Source: CADEEV01 sp032127875 (GTDB lineage: Bacteria > Acidobacteriota > Vicinamibacteria > Fen-336). From it: a DNA stretch of 64,000 nt. Each line of letters opens with the position of its first letter. The first letter of the stretch is position 1. The stretch lies in assembly GCA_032127875.1 (NCBI GenBank), contig JAQBHI010000046.1, positions 1-64,000 of the forward strand, given 5' to 3'. Under the pieces are notes generated by a model. It made no database searches. It saw only the letters and a program-made list of their open reading frames with translations, and was not told where the DNA came from. Below are positions 1 to 6,801 of the stretch, one piece after another. A program made the translations under genes and the position numbers.

Positions 1-512
1 CGGCGATCGGCGAAAGCTTCGGCGGCGAAGCGCAGGCCCTCGGCTTCGGCGGCGTGTCGCATCACGGTCGAGGAGCTGAGCCCCACGAGCACCAGCTCGG
101 GGCTGGCGCGAGCGACCGCGCGGGCCACGGCGTGGGCCAGCGCTTCATCGGCTGCAGCCTGGTTGTAGAGCGCACCGTGCGGCTTGACGTGCACCAGCGG
201 CACGCCGTGGGCGCGGGTGAATGCGGCCAGTGCGCCCACCTGATAGAGCACGTCGGCCTCGATCTCGGCCGGGTCCGCGCTGATTGCTCGGCGGCCGAAG
301 CCGCGCAGGTCGAAGAAGCCGGGATGCGCCCCCACGGCGACTCCCAGCCGTGCGCACAGAGCCACGGTGCGGTCCATCAGCTGCGGATCGCCCGCGTGGA
401 AACCGCAGGCCACGTTGGCCGAGCTGACGCACGCCAGGATGCCCGCGTCATCGCCCAGAGGCCAGGCCCCGAAGGCCTCGCCGACGTCGGCGTTGAGGTC
501 GACCGTCGTCAT
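1..512 (-). CDS. pxpA: 5-oxoprolinase subunit A (LamB/YcsF family), 3' end outside window
   Basis: The frame opens at an ATG at 512 and runs leftward off the window, giving about 170 residues. The start MTTVDLNADVGEAFG, the stretch ANVACGFHAGDP and the later VHVKPHGALYNQ are hallmark segments of the PxpA/YcsF family, which acts with PxpB and PxpC in ATP-dependent cleavage of 5-oxoproline to glutamate. The usual family length is about 245-255 residues, so roughly the C-terminal third lies upstream of base 1. PxpB/PxpC partners cannot be judged from this window. A copy of the dispersed hairpin repeat (553-650) separates it from the next gene, so it probably has its own promoter there or is read from outside. 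Identification is by family motifs and I consider it secure. Confidence 0.93.
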   Translation of the reverse strand, partial: MTTVDLNADVGEAFGAWPLGDDAGILACVSSANVACGFHAGDPQLMDRTVALCARLGVAVGAHPGFFDLRGFGRRAISADPAEIEADVLYQVGALAAFTRAHGVPLVHVKPHGALYNQAAADEALAHAVARAVARASPELVLVGLSSSTVMRHAAEAEGLRFAAEAFADR

Positions 513-552
513 GGCCCCGAGCCTACGCCGGGGAGTCTGCCTTGTCGACCAG

Positions 553-650
553 AGCAGCGAAGCGCGGGATTCACTCCCGCGCGAGCGAAAGGGGGGGAGC
601 GCGAATGCGCGCGGGGGGGTGCATGTTTCAGTACCCCCCCGGAGTTCTCG
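553..650 (-). repeat. Dispersed triple-hairpin element, copy 1
   Basis: Read on the minus strand it starts with AACTCCGGGGGGGTAC, continues with a run of seven C, a GC-rich short hairpin (GCGCG, loop CATT, CGCGC), another C run, and ends in a perfect hairpin with stem GCGCGGGA, loop GTGAA, stem TCCCGCGC. It begins 8 bp after the stop codon of the lipoprotein gene at 658-1044 and is in the same orientation as that gene. The same architecture recurs at 8730, 34836, 50871, 57513 and 61342. Confidence 0.8.
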
Positions 651-657
651 ACTGAAA

Positions 658-1044
658 CTAGTTGAAGGTCACCGTGTGGCTGTGGTTATCGCTGTCGCCC
701 GCACCGGACTGTTTCGCAACCCTCTGCCCGTCGCGGATCTGCACCACCTCGGCCCCGGAGACCACGACCGTGTGGGTGTGGGTGGCCGAGCCCCGGATCT
801 CCAGGTTGAGCCCGCTACCTGCCGCCAGCTCGGCGGCCGTGATGGTTGCGGTGTGGCCGTGGTTCGCCGAGATGGTTCCGTTCTTGTCGCCGGCGCCCGG
901 CGTGGGCGTCGGCGTGGGGTTCGACGGTCCCGCTGGAGTGCCTCCGCCACCCCCGCCACACCCCGAGATCGTGATCGCCGCCGCCCCCAGCATCAGCATC
1001 GCAAGCTCGATCGCCGCTCGACGATCAACCTGGTCCTTCATCAT
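658..1044 (-). CDS. Small His-rich Tat-type lipoprotein, paralogue 1
   Basis: This encodes a 128-residue secreted protein. The N-terminus has a twin Arg (DRR, residues 7-9), a hydrophobic stretch and a lipobox ISGC with Cys29, followed by a Gly/Pro/Thr linker. The mature domain carries three His clusters: ANHGH, ATHTHTV and NHSHTV near the C-terminus. It is clearly paralogous to the plus-strand gene at 6332-6745 (same order: GC-rich linker, GTxSANHGH, H-x-x-V, DNHxHxVTF). The start is ATG 1044, chosen because GAGGG sits 7 nt upstream; ATG 1041 is an alternative. A near-consensus sigma-54 promoter lies at 1086-1101 and a palindrome at 1166-1179. The family is known to me only as hypothetical proteins; metal binding through the His pairs is an inference. 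Transcription is probably controlled by the adjacent NtrC-type regulator. Confidence 0.85.
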   Translation of the reverse strand: MMKDQVDRRAAIELAMLMLGAAAITISGCGGGGGGTPAGPSNPTPTPTPGAGDKNGTISANHGHTATITAAELAAGSGLNLEIRGSATHTHTVVVSGAEVVQIRDGQRVAKQSGAGDSDNHSHTVTFN

Positions 1045-1085
1045 AAAGACACCCTCTAGGGAAACCCGCCCGCCGCCCAGGAAGC

Positions 1086-1101
1086 TGCAACGCGCGTGCC
1101 G
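1086..1101 (-). promoter_or_regulatory. Sigma-54 (-24/-12) promoter for lipoprotein 1
   Basis: The minus strand reads CGGCACG, four bases CGCG, then TTGCA. Against the sigma-54 consensus TGGCACG-N4-TTGCW only the first base differs, and the invariant GG and GC are correctly spaced. The predicted start of transcription is near 1076, about 30 nt before the ATG at 1044. Confidence 0.8.
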
Positions 1102-1165
1102 CGCGGGCATGATCCCCCGGCGAGCGCCCTTCGCCGCCTTCGCCCGAGAGATTCCTTACCGGAAG

Positions 1166-1179
1166 CGTAAGTCGTTACG
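1166..1179. promoter_or_regulatory. Palindromic upstream site, probable enhancer for the NtrC-type regulator
   Basis: CGTAAGTCGTTACG is a perfect inverted repeat (CGTAA/TTACG with a 4-nt centre). Its minus-strand form matches 12 of 14 bases of the site at 6213-6226. The centre is 85 nt upstream of the -12 GC of the sigma-54 promoter at 1086-1101, against 83 nt for the partner locus. A further half site (GGTAAG on the minus strand, about 1156-1161) follows on the promoter side. Binding by the regulator encoded at 1212-2576 is inferred. Confidence 0.6.
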
Positions 1180-1192
1180 GCCCACGGAAGGG

Positions 1193-1212
1193 AGTTACCC
1201 CCCGGAGTTCCT
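1193..1212 (-). repeat. Fragment of the dispersed hairpin element
   Basis: GTTACCCCCCGGAGTTCC reproduces only the first arm (AACTCCGGGGGGGTAC on the minus strand) of the repeat seen at 553-650. The rest of the element is missing. It abuts the stop codon of the response regulator gene. Confidence 0.5.
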
Positions 1213-2576
1213 CAGTCGATGTGATACTTCGCGAGGTAGTACGAGAGCGCCCGCTGGCTGATGCCGAGGATCTCGGCCGCCTTCTTCTTGATGCCCTGGG
1301 CCGTCTCGAGGGCGCGCCTCACGGATTCACGCTCGGCCCATTCGACGTTGTCGTGAAGCTTCTCCGAGGGCAGTCCGGCGCGGGGCTCCTGGTGCGCCCC
1401 GAGCATCGAGATATCGGAGGCGCCGATTGCCGTTCCCGCGGCGAGCACTACGGCGCGCTCGATGGTGTTCTCGAGCTCGCGAACGTTGCCGGGCCAGTCG
1501 TGATCGCGCAGCTTCGTTAGCACGCTTTCGTCCAGCGGGTCGATGCGTTTGCCGGTGCGCTGAGCGTGCTTGTCGACGAAATGCTCGACGAGGGCCGGTA
1601 TGTCTTCGCGCCGCTCGCGCAAGGGCGGGATTTCGATGGGGATCACGCTCAGCCGGTAGAAGAGGTCCTCCAGGAACTTGCCCTCCGACACCAGACGGCG
1701 CAGATCACGATTCGTCACGGCGATGACGCGGACGTCGACGCTCACGGTGCGCTCCGAGCCGAGGGGCTCGAACTCGCGTTCCTGGAGCACGCGTAGCAGA
1801 CGGGCCTGCAGGGAGGGGCCCATGCTGCCGATCTCGTCGAGCAGGATCGAGCCCCCGTCGGCCAGGGCGAAGCGGCCCTTCTTGTTCGCGGTGGCGCCGG
1901 TGAAGGCGCCGCGCACGTGGCCGAAGAGCTCCGACTCGAGCAGCGGCTCGGGGATCGCCACGCAGTTGACCTTGATGAGCGGCATCGCGCGCTGGGCGCT
2001 GCGGTCGTGGATGGCCCGCGCGACGAGCTCCTTGCCCGTGCCCGTCTCGCCGGTGACGAGCACCGTGCTCTTCGACTGGGCGACGCGTTCGATCCGCTGC
2101 AGCACCTCCTGGATGGCGCGGCTGCGCCCCACGATCCCGTAGTGGCCGAAGTCTTCGTCCCGTTCCGCGAGCAGGTAGCGGTGCTGCCTACGCAGGCGCT
2201 GGTGCTCGAGGGCGCGGCCCACGACCACGAGCAGTTCGTCCACCTCGAAGGGCTTCTGCAGGTAGTCGAAGGCCCCGAGCTTCATGGCTTCGATCGCGCT
2301 CTCGACGGTGGCGTGGGCCGTCATCATCACGACCTGCGGCCGCTCGCCTTCGGGCAGCGCCGCGGCCAGCTCGCGGATCATCTCGATGCCGGTCTTCTCC
2401 GGCATGCGGTTGTCCACGACGAACACGTCGAAGCCGCGCTCCGACAGCAGGCGCTGCGCCTCGGAGGCGCTCGTCGTCGCCACCACGTCGTGATCCGCGT
2501 CGCGCAGCGCCCGCCCCAGGGCCCGAACGATCTTCTCCTCGTCGTCGACGAGCAGGATCGATCCGTGGGGCTCCAC
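1212..2576 (-). CDS. NtrC-family sigma-54-dependent response regulator
   Basis: A 454-residue three-domain regulator. Residues 1-125 are a receiver domain with acidic D11/D12 and phospho-acceptor D55 in VVDNRMP. Residues about 145-375 are an AAA+ module with Walker A GETGTGKE and the sigma-54-contacting GAFTGA loop. The C-terminus is a Fis-type helix-turn-helix (KKKAAEILGISQRALSYYL). All residues needed for phosphorylation, ATP hydrolysis and sigma-54 contact are present. The start is a GTG at 2576, only 2 nt after the TAG of the sensor kinase gene, so translation is probably coupled. It is the last gene of a four-gene minus-strand operon. Sigma-54 promoters at 1086-1101 and 6289-6304, both with the same upstream palindrome, are the obvious targets. 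The signal is unknown. Confidence 0.93.
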   Translation of the reverse strand: MEPHGSILLVDDEEKIVRALGRALRDADHDVVATTSASEAQRLLSERGFDVFVVDNRMPEKTGIEMIRELAAALPEGERPQVVMMTAHATVESAIEAMKLGAFDYLQKPFEVDELLVVVGRALEHQRLRRQHRYLLAERDEDFGHYGIVGRSRAIQEVLQRIERVAQSKSTVLVTGETGTGKELVARAIHDRSAQRAMPLIKVNCVAIPEPLLESELFGHVRGAFTGATANKKGRFALADGGSILLDEIGSMGPSLQARLLRVLQEREFEPLGSERTVSVDVRVIAVTNRDLRRLVSEGKFLEDLFYRLSVIPIEIPPLRERREDIPALVEHFVDKHAQRTGKRIDPLDESVLTKLRDHDWPGNVRELENTIERAVVLAAGTAIGASDISMLGAHQEPRAGLPSEKLHDNVEWAERESVRRALETAQGIKKKAAEILGISQRALSYYLAKYHID

Positions 2577-2578
2577 GA

Positions 2579-4285
2579 CTAGGCTGCCCTCGGCTGCCGG
2601 GGAAGCTCGACACGCACCTCGGTGCCTTCGCCCCGGCGACTCTCCACCGTGAGGGCTCCTCCGAGTGCGTCGACCACGTTGCGAGCTATGGCCAGTCCCA
2701 GGCCCGTTCCGGTGCGCTTGGTCGTGAAGTAGGGATCGAACACGTTGGGCAGGTCTTCGGCGGCGATGCCCATGCCGCGGTCGGCCACGACGATCGCCAC
2801 CCGGTCGGCGCCGACCGTGGCCGTGCGGAGCTCGACCGCCCCCTCGCTGTCACTGGCACCCCGTGCGAAGACGGCGTCGCGCGCGTTGACGAGGATGTTG
2901 ACGAGCGCCGTGCGCAGGCGCTCGCTGTCGGTGACGATGGCCGGCAGCCCGGCCTCGAGGACGAGGCGATGGTTGGGCGCCGGCTCGTCCGCGAGGGCCG
3001 CCTGGACGGCGTCGCGGCAGAGCTGGTTCAGGTCGCACGGAGCGTAGTCGAGGTGCAGGGGGCGGGCAAAGTCGAGGACGTCGTCAACGATTCGGTTCAG
3101 GCGTTGCACCTCGCCGTCGATGTCGACCGCCGCCTCGCGAACTTCGTCCGTCCTCACCCCGTCGCGGCGCAGCGTCCGGGCAGCGGCCTTCAGGATCATC
3201 AGGGGGTTGCGGATCTCGTGCGCCACCACCGTCGACAGGCGCCCCAGCGCGGAGAGCCTTTCACGCAGGCCCGCCTCGTGCTGGAACTTGCCGATGGAAT
3301 CGGTCAGCGTGTTGAAGGTGGTGGCGAGCAGGCTCGTGTCGTGATCGTGCCAGGGTCGTGGCAGGCGGATCTTGCGGGTGAGATCCCCCGTTGCCGCCAT
3401 CTCGTCCATCGCTGCCGTGATAGCGCCCAGCGGCCGGGTCACCGTTCTCGCGACCAGGTAGCTCCCGGCGATGGCCACCAGCACGGCGACCAGGGCCGCG
3501 ATCCACAGGCCCGCACGGAACGTGCCCAGGAACTGCAAGCGCTCGGTGCGCGAACGCAGCACTACCGCGGTCGGGCCGCGTAGGCCGAGCGGGCGAGCGA
3601 GGGCGACGTACTCACTGTCGCCCACGCGCACGATGCCGATGCCAGTGCTTCCGGCTGCGGCCAAGGGGCCTCGATCGACGAGCGTCGCGGCGCGCACCCG
3701 GCCGGCGTCCACGAAGGCGACTTCGCTCTGCGTGAGCTCACGGAACTCTCGCGCCAGGGCATCGTCGATGGCGAAGCCGAGGGAAAGGGTTCCCAGGACT
3801 TCGGGCGGCGTCAACCCGATCGTGATCGGCACCGTGACGACCTCGAGCATCCGGCCGCCGTCCTCCTGGAACGTGATGGCCTCGCTCCCGGCCAGGGCTT
3901 CGGCCGTGGCCGAGGAGTCGCTGCGGGCCCCGAGCGTCGCGAGCGGTCGGCCTCCCGCGCCCGCGACGATGAACACGTCGGAACGCGCGCGCGCCTGGTA
4001 GTCGCGTGCCACCGGCGCCACCGTCGGCGGGTCGCCGGTCGCGACGGCGGCCTTCAGCTTTGGCAGGTCCGCCACGAGCCGTGCCATCGACGCGAGCGTC
4101 TCGAGACGGGCGGCGTGATGCCGCTCGAGCAGATCCGCAGACCCGGCCAGGCCCCTGCGCAACTCGGCCTCGGCCTCGCGGGTGACGCGCGCCGTGACGA
4201 ACTGCGTCGCGACCGCGACCGACGCGATCGCGACCAGGGCGCTCGCCAGAAAGACCCGATGGCGCAGGGAAGGGAGGATCGTCAT
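2579..4285 (-). CDS. Membrane sensor histidine kinase (NtrB-like output, HAMP)
   Basis: A 568-residue sensor kinase. TM1 is about residues 8-28, a periplasmic sensing region of about 220 residues follows, TM2 (LWIAALVAVLVAIAGSYLVA) is near 258-278, then a HAMP region. The dimerisation/phosphotransfer helix has VVAHEIRNPL with His356. The catalytic domain shows N box NILVNARDAV, G1 VVADRGMGIA and G2 GTGLGLAIARNVV. It pairs with the NtrC-type regulator encoded 2 nt downstream. It starts at ATG 4285, 7 nt after the stop of the cupredoxin-like gene. The extracytoplasmic domain has no motif I can name; residues 30-240 resemble the double-Cache class by length and placement only. Co-transcription with a secreted cupredoxin-like protein and an outer-membrane barrel suggests that it senses an envelope or metal-related cue (inference). 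Confidence 0.92.
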   Translation of the reverse strand: MTILPSLRHRVFLASALVAIASVAVATQFVTARVTREAEAELRRGLAGSADLLERHHAARLETLASMARLVADLPKLKAAVATGDPPTVAPVARDYQARARSDVFIVAGAGGRPLATLGARSDSSATAEALAGSEAITFQEDGGRMLEVVTVPITIGLTPPEVLGTLSLGFAIDDALAREFRELTQSEVAFVDAGRVRAATLVDRGPLAAAGSTGIGIVRVGDSEYVALARPLGLRGPTAVVLRSRTERLQFLGTFRAGLWIAALVAVLVAIAGSYLVARTVTRPLGAITAAMDEMAATGDLTRKIRLPRPWHDHDTSLLATTFNTLTDSIGKFQHEAGLRERLSALGRLSTVVAHEIRNPLMILKAAARTLRRDGVRTDEVREAAVDIDGEVQRLNRIVDDVLDFARPLHLDYAPCDLNQLCRDAVQAALADEPAPNHRLVLEAGLPAIVTDSERLRTALVNILVNARDAVFARGASDSEGAVELRTATVGADRVAIVVADRGMGIAAEDLPNVFDPYFTTKRTGTGLGLAIARNVVDALGGALTVESRRGEGTEVRVELPRQPRAA

Positions 4286-4292
4286 GGCGCCT

Positions 4293-4961
4293 TCATTCGA
4301 CGACGAAGTCCTGGGTCACGATGCCACCCTCATCCCCGACGCGGACGGCCCGCACGGCCCGCACCCGGCCGTCGGTCCACACGGCAAGGTTGTACGTCCC
4401 CGGCGGCACGTTGTCGATCCGGAAGGTTCCGGATGCGTCCGTGGCCGCGAAGAAGCGGTGGGCGAAGACCAGGATGAAGGCGTTCATGTGGGAGTGGATG
4501 TCGCAAAAGACCCGCACCACGCCGGCGTGATCGAAGCGAACCGACTTGAAGCGGCCCGCGGCGTAGCGTCCCAGGTCGAAGGGCTGCGCCTTCGACAGCG
4601 AGAAGACGTTGTGGAAGGTGCGGTCGCGGTTCGGGAAGTCCACCGTGGTGCCGCTGATCACGGGCAGGACGTAGGGCACGAAGCTCTCGTTCTTCTGATC
4701 GAGAGCGGCCCGCGGCCGCTCGTGGTCCTCGAAGGCGCCTTGGGGCGCCGTCTCGAAGTAGACGACACTGCGGCGCCGGTCGGGCACGTCGTGGCGCGCC
4801 GGCGCGCCGATCTCGTTGACGCTCGGGCGTGGCGCTTTGGGCGGCAGGTCCAGGCGGACCTCCACGACACCACGGATCGAAGCCAGGGACCGGGCCTCGC
4901 CCTGGGCGGCCTGGGCCGCGACGAGAAGCAGGGAGAGCGACGCGCACAAGCTCAGAACCAC
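4293..4961 (-). CDS. Secreted cupredoxin-like protein with carboxypeptidase-regulatory-like C-terminus
   Basis: This encodes 222 residues. A hydrophobic N-terminal signal (VVLSLCASLSLLLVAAQAAQG) is followed by a cupredoxin-type fold region. His117 (FHNVF) and the cluster C153-x2-H156-x-H158-M159 (FCDIHSHM) look like type-1 copper ligands. A short regulatory-like beta domain follows (ATDASGTFRIDNVPPGTYNLAVWT). Blue-copper proteins use one His, one Cys, one His and one Met, which these residues could supply. The start was placed at GTG 4961, overlapping the end of the upstream barrel gene by 10 nt; TTG 4949 is possible. A much longer open frame (to 5630) is only the shadow of the barrel gene. 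It lies between the outer-membrane barrel and the sensor kinase in one operon. Electron transfer, copper buffering or ligand sensing are all possible. Confidence 0.75.
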   Translation of the reverse strand: MVLSLCASLSLLLVAAQAAQGEARSLASIRGVVEVRLDLPPKAPRPSVNEIGAPARHDVPDRRRSVVYFETAPQGAFEDHERPRAALDQKNESFVPYVLPVISGTTVDFPNRDRTFHNVFSLSKAQPFDLGRYAAGRFKSVRFDHAGVVRVFCDIHSHMNAFILVFAHRFFAATDASGTFRIDNVPPGTYNLAVWTDGRVRAVRAVRVGDEGGIVTQDFVVE

Positions 4962-6145
4962 ACCAGGATCTGACCGGCCACGAGGCCTTGGGAGTGGACG
5001 AAGCCGCCGTCGCGCCAGTTGTGCTGATAGGCGGCCTTCAACTGGACCTGCCGTCGCAGCGCGTAGCCGAGCGCGGCCTCGATGCGCATCAGCGGCGCGT
5101 CCCAGGTCTGGGATCCGCCCGAACCCGTGATGCGGCCGAAGTCTAGCCGGTCCACGCGAGCCGCCACTTGGAGACCGGGCGCGGCCCGGTAGCGGCCCTC
5201 GAGGAACACGGCAGCGACGGCTAGGGGCCCGTCGATCGCCGGTATCTGCCAGTCGCTCACGATCGCTTCGCCCCGTACCACGAAACGCGCCCAGGAGTAC
5301 TCGACGTCGAGTCCGAAGGCCTGTTGGCGGAAGGGCGCCGGTGGGTTGAGCAGGCGCCGGACGGCGTCGTCCAGGTATTGGCCGCGCGCGAACGACCCGC
5401 CGACCTTGAGTCCGGGGACAAAATGCCAGGCGAGGCGCGTCGAGATCTGCTTGCCGTCGTTGTCGTCGGAGAGCCGCGGATTCCCCAGAGAGCCCTGCGT
5501 CACGGCCACGCTCCACTCGATCGGCGTCTTGCCGACGCGCACCTCGATGCCTGTGTCCCAGCGCATCGATTCGACCACGGGCAACCCGGCGTCGTTGGCC
5601 GCGGAGCCCACGGAGTAACGCGTGAGCCAACCCCCGCCCCGCTGGGCGAGCATCTCGTCGGCGTTCCCGGGCACCGCATCGGGACGCACCGTCGTGAGGT
5701 ACTGGTACCCGAGCGGGGTGCCGATGAGGGGATTGTCCTGGCCGTAGCGCCTCCGCGCGAAAGCCCCGAAGACCGGGGGGATGCGGCCGATCTGCACGTC
5801 GAAGGCGCGGCGAGGCAGCGGCCTTACGCGGAGATAGAGTGCGTAGGCGCGCGGAGCGTCGAGGTTCTCGCTGCGGAGTTCCCCGAGCAAGGCGACATGG
5901 GACCCTCCCCGCAGCTCCGCGAGCAGGCTGGCCCGGAACAGGCGCAGCGCGTTGCGCTGGTAGTCCACGTCGTTGAAGAAGCCGCGGTCCTCGGGAGCGA
6001 GCGTCCCGCTCACATCGCCGCCGACCAGCAGCTTCATGCCGTCGTCAGGCGGGATGGCGGGCTCCTCGGCCCGCGCCGCGAGGCCAAACATGCAGGCCGC
6101 CAGTCCCCAGCCGAGCCGCCGGACCGTCCGTCCCGCCGAGTGCAT
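4952..6145 (-). CDS. Predicted outer-membrane beta-barrel protein
   Basis: A 397-residue protein with a signal peptide (ends near AARAEEPA) and alternating hydrophobic/polar strands throughout. The last residue is Phe (ILVWF), the classic C-terminal signature of outer-membrane barrels. Repeated aromatic-girdle strands such as RLAWHFVPGLKVGGSFARGQY and FVVRGEAIVSDW support a barrel of porin type. No specific family was recognised. The start at ATG 6145 has AGGGG about 6 nt upstream. It is the first gene of the operon that also encodes a cupredoxin-like protein, the sensor kinase and the NtrC-type regulator. A weak sigma-54-like sequence at 6163-6178 lies just upstream. It could be the channel or receptor for whatever the system handles (inference). 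Confidence 0.75.
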   Translation of the reverse strand: MHSAGRTVRRLGWGLAACMFGLAARAEEPAIPPDDGMKLLVGGDVSGTLAPEDRGFFNDVDYQRNALRLFRASLLAELRGGSHVALLGELRSENLDAPRAYALYLRVRPLPRRAFDVQIGRIPPVFGAFARRRYGQDNPLIGTPLGYQYLTTVRPDAVPGNADEMLAQRGGGWLTRYSVGSAANDAGLPVVESMRWDTGIEVRVGKTPIEWSVAVTQGSLGNPRLSDDNDGKQISTRLAWHFVPGLKVGGSFARGQYLDDAVRRLLNPPAPFRQQAFGLDVEYSWARFVVRGEAIVSDWQIPAIDGPLAVAAVFLEGRYRAAPGLQVAARVDRLDFGRITGSGGSQTWDAPLMRIEAALGYALRRQVQLKAAYQHNWRDGGFVHSQGLVAGQILVWF

Positions 6146-6162
6146 CGTGAGCCCCTGGTGAA

Positions 6163-6178
6163 TGCAAGAGCCGCACCG
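6163..6178 (-). promoter_or_regulatory. Possible weak sigma-54 promoter for the barrel-kinase-regulator operon
   Basis: The minus strand reads CGGTGCG, GCTC, TTGCA. GG and GC are 10 nt apart and TTGCA is perfect, but the -24 box matches poorly and the expected start (about 6153) leaves only 8 nt before the ATG at 6145, clipping the Shine-Dalgarno. It could be an autoregulatory promoter or a chance match. Confidence 0.3.
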
Positions 6179-6212
6179 GATGGTAGAGGGGGCCGCCGGC
6201 CCTTTCGGGACC

Positions 6213-6226
6213 CGTCACGGCTTACG
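6213..6226. promoter_or_regulatory. Upstream site shared with lipoprotein 1 (probable regulator binding site)
   Basis: CGTCACGGCTTACG matches the minus-strand form of the palindrome at 1166-1179 (CGTAACGACTTACG) at 12 of 14 positions. Similarity continues downstream (CCGGCAA against CCGGTAA). Its centre lies 83 nt upstream of the -12 GC of the sigma-54 promoter at 6289-6304. It sits between divergent genes and could serve both sides. Confidence 0.6.
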
Positions 6227-6288
6227 GGCCCGGCAACCTCCAGCGAGATCGATAGCACACAACCCCTTGAGCCTCAACGGCTGCCTTC

Positions 6289-6304
6289 GGGCACGCGCCT
6301 TGCT
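6289..6304 (+). promoter_or_regulatory. Sigma-54 (-24/-12) promoter for lipoprotein 2
   Basis: The sequence reads GGGCACG, CGCC, TTGCT: one mismatch (first base) to TGGCACG-N4-TTGCW. The predicted start of transcription is near 6315, and AGGAGG (6321-6326) with ATG 6332 follow directly. Confidence 0.8.
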
Positions 6305-6331
6305 GCCCGTGACTGTATCAAGGAGGCGTCC

Positions 6332-6745
6332 ATGAAGGAGCCCGATCTTCTGGGCCGGCGGGAGTTCACTCTCCAGGCGGTCCTGGCCGTGCTGGCGGGC
6401 ACAACGATCACCGTTTCAGGGTGCGGTGGCGGGGGAGGCGGCAACGACAACCCCGCAGGGCCCAGCGGCCCGCCCCCCAACATGACCGGGACCGTGTCGG
6501 CGAATCACGGCCACAGCGCCGTCCTTCTCGGCGCGCAGGTCGTCGGAGGCGCCGCTGTGAGCCTTAGCATCCACGGCCAGGCGACTCATCCCCAATTCGT
6601 GGATTTGACGTCGGCCGAGATCAACTCCCTGCGTCGCGGTCAGCAGCTGTCGAAGACGTCGTCCACGGGCGACACCGACAACCACACCCACGTTGTGACG
6701 TTCCAGGGTCCCCAGGGCGGAAACAACCCCTACGACGGCTACTAG
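6332..6745 (+). CDS. Small His-containing Tat-type lipoprotein, paralogue 2
   Basis: A 137-residue protein. The N-terminus is a Tat-like signal (GRREFTLQAVLAVLAG) with a lipobox VSGC, Cys31, then a Gly/Asn/Pro linker. The mature domain repeats the pattern of the 658-1044 protein: GTVSANHGH, ATHPQFVDLTSAEI, then DNHTHVVTF, with a short Gly/Asn-rich C-terminal tail (GGNNPYDGY). The start is certain: AGGAGG at 6321-6326, 5 nt before ATG. It is preceded by a near-consensus sigma-54 promoter and an upstream site shared with its paralogue, so both probably answer to the adjacent NtrC-type regulator. The paralogue has an extra His in the central motif (THTH against THPQ). Function unknown; surface metal or ligand binding is an inference. 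Confidence 0.85.
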   Translation: MKEPDLLGRREFTLQAVLAVLAGTTITVSGCGGGGGGNDNPAGPSGPPPNMTGTVSANHGHSAVLLGAQVVGGAAVSLSIHGQATHPQFVDLTSAEINSLRRGQQLSKTSSTGDTDNHTHVVTFQGPQGGNNPYDGY

Positions 6746-6801
6746 CGCGCAGGGAATAGCCTGGCCTTCCGCGCTGTAGAGGCTGCAGAGGAGGGTTGAA
6801 C

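Noticed and set aside
4962..5630. N-terminal extension of the cupredoxin-like frame
   Set aside because: It overlaps the same-strand barrel gene in another frame and encodes Arg/Gly-rich shadow sequence. The signal peptide begins at 4961.
6146..6331. CRISPR or direct repeat arrays anywhere in the window, tRNA or rRNA genes
   Set aside because: No spaced identical repeats of CRISPR type, cloverleaf with anticodon arm, or rRNA core sequence was seen on either strand. The heptad DNA at 29460-29800 is coding.
5324..6745. Long plus-strand frame of 473 codons ending in the second lipoprotein
   Set aside because: Its first 336 codons are antisense to the barrel gene and lie upstream of the AGGAGG and Tat signal at 6332. 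Only the part from 6332 is real.
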